Positions 13,434-18,081 of a stretch of DNA of 18,081 nt are shown in pieces. The stretch's first letter is position 1. Each line of letters opens with the position of its first letter. The stretch comes from Bacteroidales bacterium M7 (GTDB taxonomy: Bacteria > Bacteroidota > Bacteroidia > Bacteroidales > Muribaculaceae): positions 1-18,081 of the forward strand of contig LUJR01000012.1 of assembly GCA_001689515.1 (NCBI GenBank), given 5' to 3'. A program made the translations under genes and the position numbers. The notes under the pieces were generated by a model. It was not told the origin of the DNA, searched no databases, and saw only the letters and a list, made by a program, of their open reading frames with translations.

Positions 13434-14603
13434 ATGGGCGACCAGAGATATATGCGCCGTGGCGTGTCTGCCTCCAAGGAGGATGTACACGCAGCCATCA
13501 AAAATGTCGACAAAGGCATCTTCCCCAAAGCATTCTGCAAAATCATCCCCGACATCCTCGGCGGTGACCCCGACTACTGCAACATCATGCACGCCGACGG
13601 CGCCGGCACCAAGTCATCGCTCGCCTACCTCTACTGGCGCGAGACCGGCGACCTGAGCGTATGGAAAGGCATCGCCCAGGATGCATTGGTGATGAATATT
13701 GACGATCTGCTCTGCGTCGGTGCCACCGAGGGCATACTCGTGTCATCTACCATCGGACGCAACAAGATGCTGATTCCCGGCGAAGTCATCGCAGCCATCA
13801 TCAACGGCACCGAGGAACTCCTCGCCGACCTCCGAGCCCAGGGCATAGGCATATACAGCACCGGCGGCGAGACCGCCGATGTGGGCGACCTCGTGCGCAC
13901 CATCATCGTCGACTCCACCGTCACCTGCCGCATGAAACGCGCCGATGTCATCAACAACGCCAACATCGCTGCAGGCGATGTCATCGTCGGACTCGCCTCG
14001 TCAGGACAAGCTACCTACGAAGACAGTTACAACGGCGGCATGGGCAGCAACGGTCTGACCTCAGCCCGACATGACGTTTTCGCGCACTATCTCGCCGAGA
14101 AATATCCCGAGAGCTTCGATGCCGCTGTGCCCGACGACCTCGTATATTCAGGTTCCAAGCATCTGACCGACGCAGTGGACGGTGCGCCCATCGATGCCGG
14201 GAAGCTGGTTCTCTCCCCCACGCGCACCTACGCTCCTGTGGTCAAGAAAATCCTTGACGAGATGCGCTCTGAAATCCACGGCATGGTGCACTGCTCGGGC
14301 GGCGCACTGACCAAGGTGATGCACTTTGTCGAGGGCAAGCATATCATAAAAGACAACCTGCTGCCCATCCCTCCCCTCTTCCGCCTGATCGCGGAGCAGA
14401 GCGGCACCGACCCTGCCGAGATGTACAAGGTATTCAACATGGGCATGCGCCTCGAAATTTACGTGGCACCCCAGCATGCTGACCGCATCATCGCCATCGC
14501 CAACTCCTTCGGCATCGAAGCCCAGGTGATAGGCAGAGTGGAGGATGCCCCAGCCAACCGCCTGACTATCAAGTCAGAACTGGGTACATTTGAATATTGG
14601 TAA
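13434..14603 (+). CDS. purM: Phosphoribosylformylglycinamidine cyclo-ligase (AIR synthase)
   Basis: Catalyses ATP-dependent ring closure of FGAM to aminoimidazole ribotide in cytoplasmic de novo purine synthesis. The 389-residue protein has the PurM fold signatures: HADGAGTKSS (53-62) and DALVMNIDDLLCVGA (83-97) for nucleotide and metal binding, and STGGETADVGD (142-152). The C-terminal half carries the conserved HCSGGALTK. It is longer than the E. coli enzyme (345 residues) and its sequence follows the long form common in Bacteroidetes. Start at ATG 13434, with its own promoter at 13382-13389. No other purine genes are in the window. Transcription probably ends at the strong terminator at 14681-14715. 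Confidence 0.93.
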   Translation: MGDQRYMRRGVSASKEDVHAAIKNVDKGIFPKAFCKIIPDILGGDPDYCNIMHADGAGTKSSLAYLYWRETGDLSVWKGIAQDALVMNIDDLLCVGATEGILVSSTIGRNKMLIPGEVIAAIINGTEELLADLRAQGIGIYSTGGETADVGDLVRTIIVDSTVTCRMKRADVINNANIAAGDVIVGLASSGQATYEDSYNGGMGSNGLTSARHDVFAHYLAEKYPESFDAAVPDDLVYSGSKHLTDAVDGAPIDAGKLVLSPTRTYAPVVKKILDEMRSEIHGMVHCSGGALTKVMHFVEGKHIIKDNLLPIPPLFRLIAEQSGTDPAEMYKVFNMGMRLEIYVAPQHADRIIAIANSFGIEAQVIGRVEDAPANRLTIKSELGTFEYW

Positions 14604-14639
14604 TATCAACTTAATACTGATAACAACAACGCCTAAGAT

Positions 14640-14665
14640 GCGGACATGCCACGGCATGTCCCTAC
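14640..14665. repeat. REP-like palindromic repeat, single copy after purM
   Basis: Identical over 26 bases to 2761-2786: palindrome GGACATGCC-AC-GGCATGTCC then CCTAC, the complement of the GTAG foot. It lies 36 bases after the purM stop and before its terminator. No inverted partner nearby. Confidence 0.8.
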
Positions 14666-14680
14666 CGGGAAAAAACACAA

Positions 14681-14715
14681 TCCGCCAGCATTTGACGATG
14701 CTGGCGGATTTTTTT
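14681..14715 (+). terminator. Rho-independent terminator of purM
   Basis: TCCGCCAGCAT (14681-14691), loop TTGACG, ATGCTGGCGGA (14698-14708), then seven T. The stem is perfect and extends with A/T pairs on both sides, so it may also work from the other strand. Confidence 0.9.
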
Positions 14716-14753
14716 GTATATTTAGGCGATAAAATGATGCGCTTAGAGCGTTT

Positions 14754-14761
14754 TATGTTTG
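14754..14761 (+). promoter_or_regulatory. -7 promoter box for the lytic transglycosylase gene
   Basis: TATGTTTG fits TAnnTTTG and lies 21 bases before the ATG at 14783. It partly overlaps a bulged hairpin: ATAAAA and CGCT on one side, AGCG and TTTTAT on the other, near 14729-14756. Confidence 0.5.
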
Positions 14762-14782
14762 ATATACACTAATATTCAGTCC

Positions 14783-16192
14783 ATGAAAACACTCCGACTG
14801 CTGCCGATATTGCTTGCCGTGATAGTATTGGCATCGATAGCCATAGTGGGATGCCGCAACAAGGCTGCAAGGCTTGACGGCAGCGGCTCAGACTCCACGG
14901 CTACGGGATTTCCCGACACGCTGCGCGTTGCCACCCTCTACAGCCCGCTGTCATACTTCATCTACCGCGACCAGCCGATGGGCTATGACTACGACCTGCT
15001 CAACCAGCTCGCCCACGACAAGAACATGCTCCTCGACCTCAAGGTGGCTCCCAACCTCAACCGCGCGGTGGAGATGCTTGACTCGGGACTGATAGACCTC
15101 ATAGCCTTTGAGGTGCCGATCACCGCCGAATATGCCGACCGCGTGATACCAGCAGGTCCTGAAAACATCACTTTCCAGGTGCTCGTACAGCCCAAGGGCG
15201 ACAGCCTTATCACCGACGTGACACAGCTCGTAGGTCGTGACGTATATGTGGAGAAAGACTCCAAGTATATGGCACGTATGCAGAATCTCAATTCAGAGCT
15301 TGGCGGCGGCATCAACATACACGCCATTGACAAGGACACCCTCATCACCGAAGATCTTATAGAGATGGTATCGGAAGGCAAAATCCCACTGACGGTAGTG
15401 GACTCCGACATAGCCCGCATCAACAAGACCTACTACAACGACCTCGACATCACCATGCAGCTCAGCTATCCGCAACGCTCGGCTTGGGGAGTGTCACCGA
15501 TGACCCCATGGCTCGCCGACTCCATCAATACATGGAGCAAGATGGAACGTCCCCGCATGGCGCGTGCCGAACTGCTTAAGCGCTACTTCGAGCTTAGCAA
15601 AAATTCCAATACCGTACCCAATGACCCGGGAGCGATGCTGTTTAAAAACGGTGTCATATCGCCCTACGATGCACTCTTCCGCCGCTACGCCAAAGACATC
15701 AGCTGGGACTGGCGACTGCTCGCAGCCCAGGGACACACCGAAAGCCGCTTCAACCCCAATGCCAAGAGCTGGGCAGGCGCCCGAGGCATCATGCAGATCA
15801 TGCCCAAGACCGCCCAAGCCTACGGTGTGAGCGTCAACAAGATTGCCGACAACAACACCAATATCAAGACCGCCACCGACATCATCAAAACCCTCAACGA
15901 CATGTTCAAGTCACGTGTACCCGACCCTGCGGAGCGCAACAAGTTTATCCTGGCTGCCTACAACGCCGGTCCGGCGCATATATTGGATGCCATAGCCCTT
16001 GCCAAGAAATATGGCAAAGACCCCACAAAATGGGACGGCAACGTGGCTGAGGCGATATTGATGAAAACCAATCCGCAATACTACAACGACCCGGTGGTCA
16101 AATACGGCTACTGCCGAGGCAGAGAGACCTATGCTTATGTCAACAAAGTCATGGACTACTATAACCGCGCCAAAGCCAAGGTGCCGCAGTAA
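14783..16192 (+). CDS. MltF-type membrane-bound lytic transglycosylase lipoprotein
   Basis: Cleaves the glycan strands of peptidoglycan between MurNAc and GlcNAc with formation of 1,6-anhydro ends. From the ATG at 14783 (469 residues) it has a lipoprotein signal peptide with lipid-anchored Cys24 (SIAIVGC). Next is a solute-binding (SBP_bac_3-like) regulatory domain, about 45-265, with TLRVATLYSPLSYF and GYDYDLL motifs. The SLT catalytic domain, about 300-460, contains the catalytic Glu321 in QGHTESRF, GARGIMQIMP (332-341) and AAYNAGP (391-397). This order is that of MltF. A TTG at 14759 would extend the frame by eight codons ahead of the signal peptide and overlaps the promoter; rejected. It likely sits in the outer membrane facing the periplasm. 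Confidence 0.92.
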   Translation: MKTLRLLPILLAVIVLASIAIVGCRNKAARLDGSGSDSTATGFPDTLRVATLYSPLSYFIYRDQPMGYDYDLLNQLAHDKNMLLDLKVAPNLNRAVEMLDSGLIDLIAFEVPITAEYADRVIPAGPENITFQVLVQPKGDSLITDVTQLVGRDVYVEKDSKYMARMQNLNSELGGGINIHAIDKDTLITEDLIEMVSEGKIPLTVVDSDIARINKTYYNDLDITMQLSYPQRSAWGVSPMTPWLADSINTWSKMERPRMARAELLKRYFELSKNSNTVPNDPGAMLFKNGVISPYDALFRRYAKDISWDWRLLAAQGHTESRFNPNAKSWAGARGIMQIMPKTAQAYGVSVNKIADNNTNIKTATDIIKTLNDMFKSRVPDPAERNKFILAAYNAGPAHILDAIALAKKYGKDPTKWDGNVAEAILMKTNPQYYNDPVVKYGYCRGRETYAYVNKVMDYYNRAKAKVPQ

Positions 16193-16193
16193 C

Positions 16194-16220
16194 ATCTTAT
16201 AAATCTTATAAGTCTTATAA
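16194..16220. repeat. Three tandem copies of a 9-base unit
   Basis: ATCTTATAA, ATCTTATAA, GTCTTATAA directly after the transglycosylase stop codon and just before the terminator hairpin. The nine-base period does not match helical repeat exactly. Its role is unknown; it may only be a slippage tract. Confidence 0.8.
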
Positions 16221-16223
16221 TGC

Positions 16224-16260
16224 ATCAGGGGCATCCCGCTTTCGGCGGGATGCCCCTGAT
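16224..16260. terminator. Strong hairpin between convergent mltF-like gene and efp
   Basis: ATCAGGGGCATCCCGC (16224-16239), loop TTTCG, exact complement 16245-16260. A 16-pair perfect stem between two convergent 3' ends, so probably a shared bidirectional terminator, although neither side has a long T-run. Confidence 0.75.
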
Positions 16261-16295
16261 GGTGTTAGCTATGTGTGATGATTGGAGAGAGCGGC

Positions 16296-16862
16296 TTATG
16301 CCTTGACACGCTCTACGTATGAGCCGTCGCGGGTGTCGATCTTCACCTTGTCGCCGGTGTTGCAGAAGAGGGGTACGCGCACCTCGGCACCGGTCTCGAG
16401 CGTAGCGGGCTTGAGGGTGTTGGTGGCAGTATCGCCCTTGATGCCAGGCTCGGTGTAGGTGATTTCAAGCACCACGTTGACAGGCATCTCGCATGTGAGG
16501 ATTTCCTCAGAAGCAGCCTCAACCATAGCCTCGCAGATGTCGCCCTCCTTGAGGAACTGGACACCGTCGATGCTCTCGCCGTTGATGGCAATCTGCTCGA
16601 AAGTCTCAGTGTGCATGAAGTTGTAGCCCATCTCGTCCTTGTAGAGGAACTGGTAGGGGCGACGCTCGATGCGCACCTCGTTGACCTTCACGCCAGAGTT
16701 CCAGGTCTTGTCAAGCACACGGCCTGTACGCACGTTCTTGAGCTTTGTACGCACGAAAGCCGGACCCTTGCCGGGCTTAACATGGAGAAATTCGACAATG
16801 AAGAAGTAGTTGCCGTCGATATCGAGGCACATGCCGTTTTTGAAATCTGCGGTCGTTGCCAT
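16296..16862 (-). CDS. efp: Elongation factor P
   Basis: Ribosome-associated factor that relieves stalling at consecutive prolines. The 188-residue protein has the three-domain EF-P pattern. The N-terminal KOW-like domain carries HVKPGKGPAF with the tip Lys at 32 (PGKG), the residue that is modified in many bacteria; no modification gene (epmA/epmB or ymfI type) is in this window. The conserved C-terminal signature is present as VRVPLFCNTGDKVKIDTRDGSYVERV. Full length and intact. Start at ATG 16862, with a leader of about 70 bases from the promoter at 16942-16949. The IS30-family element ends only about 50 bases upstream of that promoter. Confidence 0.96.
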   Translation of the reverse strand: MATTADFKNGMCLDIDGNYFFIVEFLHVKPGKGPAFVRTKLKNVRTGRVLDKTWNSGVKVNEVRIERRPYQFLYKDEMGYNFMHTETFEQIAINGESIDGVQFLKEGDICEAMVEAASEEILTCEMPVNVVLEITYTEPGIKGDTATNTLKPATLETGAEVRVPLFCNTGDKVKIDTRDGSYVERVKA

Positions 16863-16941
16863 AGGGGATTTGTTGGTTTGTGTATTTGTATTTTATTGAT
16901 TTATGATTGATTACGTTTCTGTTGCCCACGAAACGGACATG

Positions 16942-16949
16942 CAAAGTTA
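16942..16949 (-). promoter_or_regulatory. -7 promoter box for efp
   Basis: TAACTTTG on the minus strand, matching TAnnTTTG, about 80 bases upstream of the efp ATG. The insertion sequence begins near 16998, so the expected -33 region (about 16968-16975) is just preserved. Confidence 0.6.
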
Positions 16950-17022
16950 CAAAAATTATTCCATTCTGCCATACTTTGATACGTGCGCGCATGAAGTGTA
17001 GAGTCAACAAGCAAGTGCAAAA

Positions 17023-17973
17023 TTATCTAATAGCTTTAAAGAACTCAACTTTAGGCGAGGAGAAATTCAATTTTTCTCTGGGTCTGCGGTTTATTTTTGC
17101 CTGTACGCAGTCCAGCTCGGCCTGTTCCACCAATCTGAAGTCAGTCCCTTTAGGGAAATACTGGCGCAAAAGTTTGTTGGCATTTTCCACAGCCCCCTTT
17201 TGTCTGGAACAAAACGGGTCGGCAAAATACACGACCGTACCAAGCCTGCGGGCAAGCCATCTGTGATGCATGAACTCGCTGCCGTTATCGGTGGTTATGG
17301 TAAGTACGTGCCGTTTATATGGCAGCAGAAGCCTCCATGCCGCCTCGGCGACGGTCTGCGGCTTTTTGGAGGGTATCTTTGTCTGCAGCAGCATGTTCGT
17401 GGAGCGCTCGGTCATTGTCAGCACCGCGCTTTTCTGCCCTTTCCCTATGATGAGGTCCATCTCCCAGTCGCCGAAGCGTCTGCCGTCCGCCTCCGCAGGG
17501 CGCTGATGTATGGAGACACGGTCGGGGATGAGCGTCCGGCCCGCCTCCCTGCGTCTGCGGCTTCCGTGACGGCGGTATTTCATCCTGTGGCGGCAATGTT
17601 TCCTCAACTCGCCCGTGTCATCATCCCTTATGGCCTGGTATATGCGCTCATGGCTGATATGAAGCCCTTGAATCCTCATATATCCCGAGATCTGCTTCGG
17701 CGACCATTGTTCTTCGACCAGATATTTCAAGGCTTTGTCGACGAGCCATGCCGGGGTGCGGCCGTTGGAGCATGTGCGCTCGCGCCGTTCCATCGCTTTT
17801 GTGTGGGCGAGCTGCCATGTGTATCTTCCGTGCTTGCCGCTGTTGCGTTTGAGTTCGCGACAAAGCGTTGATTGTGAAATGCCGACGCGTTCACAGATGA
17901 TTTTTCTTGCGATTCCGTCTTGCAGGTACGCATATATTTGCGACCTTTGTTCTGAGGTTAGTTGTTTGTACAT
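17023..17973 (-). CDS. IS30-family DDE transposase
   Basis: Cuts and joins the element ends; DNA-binding. 316 residues from the ATG at 17973. Helix-turn-helix near 20-44 ending GISQSTLCRELKRN; a second DNA-binding segment WSPKQISGY (90-98) and HISHERIYQ (106-114). The DDE catalytic triad is present: Asp in GDWEMDLI (D173), Asp in TTDNGSEF (D229) and Glu in KGAVENANKLLRQYFPKG (E263), the last being an IS30 signature. It ends in a basic tail with normal length, so it is probably active. A TTG two codons upstream is not needed. Transcription runs towards efp with no terminator in between. Confidence 0.95.
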   Translation of the reverse strand: MYKQLTSEQRSQIYAYLQDGIARKIICERVGISQSTLCRELKRNSGKHGRYTWQLAHTKAMERRERTCSNGRTPAWLVDKALKYLVEEQWSPKQISGYMRIQGLHISHERIYQAIRDDDTGELRKHCRHRMKYRRHGSRRRREAGRTLIPDRVSIHQRPAEADGRRFGDWEMDLIIGKGQKSAVLTMTERSTNMLLQTKIPSKKPQTVAEAAWRLLLPYKRHVLTITTDNGSEFMHHRWLARRLGTVVYFADPFCSRQKGAVENANKLLRQYFPKGTDFRLVEQAELDCVQAKINRRPREKLNFSSPKVEFFKAIR

Positions 17974-17974
17974 G

Positions 17975-18031
17975 AGCAATACAAAATTAATTAATCTCGG
18001 GGAGACTTCGGTCTCCTTTTTTTGTATTGCT
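17975..18031. promoter_or_regulatory. Stem-loop at the transposase start, containing a nested hairpin and T-run
   Basis: AGCAATACAAAA (17975-17986) and TTTTGTATTGCT (18020-18031) are perfectly complementary and enclose GGAGAC-TTCG-GTCTCC (18001-18016) followed by seven T on the plus strand (18017-18023). On the plus strand the inner part is a good terminator. On the minus strand the outer stem ends two bases before the transposase ATG. A TAATTTTG box (17989-17982, minus) may be the transposase promoter and lies inside the stem. Confidence 0.65.
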
Positions 18032-18052
18032 TGATGACTTACGTTTGCGGAG

Positions 18053-18081
18053 GGGGCGACGAGCTTTGGAGGGCTCGCCCC
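18053..18081. repeat. GC-rich inverted repeat cut by the window edge
   Basis: GGGGCGA (18053-18059) pairs with TCGCCCC (18075-18081), ten bases outside the right end of the insertion sequence. It may be part of a larger repeat or hairpin, but the sequence stops here. Confidence 0.35.

Larger units (their letters stand above)
16998..18043 (-). mobile_element. IS30-family insertion sequence
   Basis: About 1.05 kb. The left end near 16998 reads TGTAGAGTCAACAAGCAAG, close to the known IS30 end TGTAGATTCAA. The complement of the right end reads CGTAAGTCATCAAGCAATAC (18043-18024) and aligns with it through AGTCAnCAAGCAA-TnCAAAA with one gap, so these are imperfect terminal inverted repeats. Exact borders and target duplication cannot be fixed: no clear two- or three-base repeat is visible. 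It contains a single transposase gene and seems intact. Confidence 0.8.

Overview
The window looks like a chromosome segment from a Bacteroidales bacterium, probably close to Muribaculaceae; family level is an inference. Several genes are preceded by the Bacteroidetes -7 promoter consensus TAnnTTTG and Shine-Dalgarno sequences are largely absent. The protein families also fit the phylum: a DUF6056 membrane protein, a C39-like/VKOR fusion, a 389-residue PurM and AAA_14/DUF4143 ATPases. Most genes look moderately GC-rich, but the two DUF4143 ATPase genes are visibly richer in AT.

Layout. 148-2682 (+): a compact nickel/cobalt ECF importer operon (CbiM/NikM with fused PDGLE domain, CbiQ, CbiO). 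2683-2903: intergenic DNA with a REP-like inverted pair and a two-hairpin repeat. 2904-4157 (-): first DUF4143 ATPase. 4158-4907: about 750 bases without a credible gene, filled with hairpins and repeat copies. 4908-7667 (-): VKOR-type disulfide protein downstream of a large DUF6056 membrane protein. 7745-10615 (+), diverging from these: a GT-C-like membrane protein and an amine-oxidase/UGM-like flavoprotein. 10706-11977 (-): second DUF4143 ATPase. 12271-13359 (+): LrgA/LrgB pair. 13434-14603 (+): purM. 14783-16192 (+): MltF-type lytic transglycosylase lipoprotein. 16296-16862 (-): elongation factor P. About 16998-18043: an IS30-family insertion sequence just upstream of efp.

Functional groups. 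The ECF operon supplies a transition metal, nickel or cobalt. The four genes at 4908-10615 share one divergent promoter region and probably act together in envelope glycan or lipid-linked sugar chemistry plus disulfide formation. LrgAB and the transglycosylase both concern the cell wall. PurM and EF-P are housekeeping.

The most unusual content is non-coding. One repeat family has a GTAG tetranucleotide at the foot of a palindrome and occurs as an inverted pair, which matches REP/BIME architecture. A second family has two hairpins joined by an invariant ACATGTTAGG linker, and its stem changes are compensatory between copies. A third region, 4668-4816, is a run of perfect hairpins, some mutually exclusive. 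No CRISPR array, tRNA or rRNA was seen.
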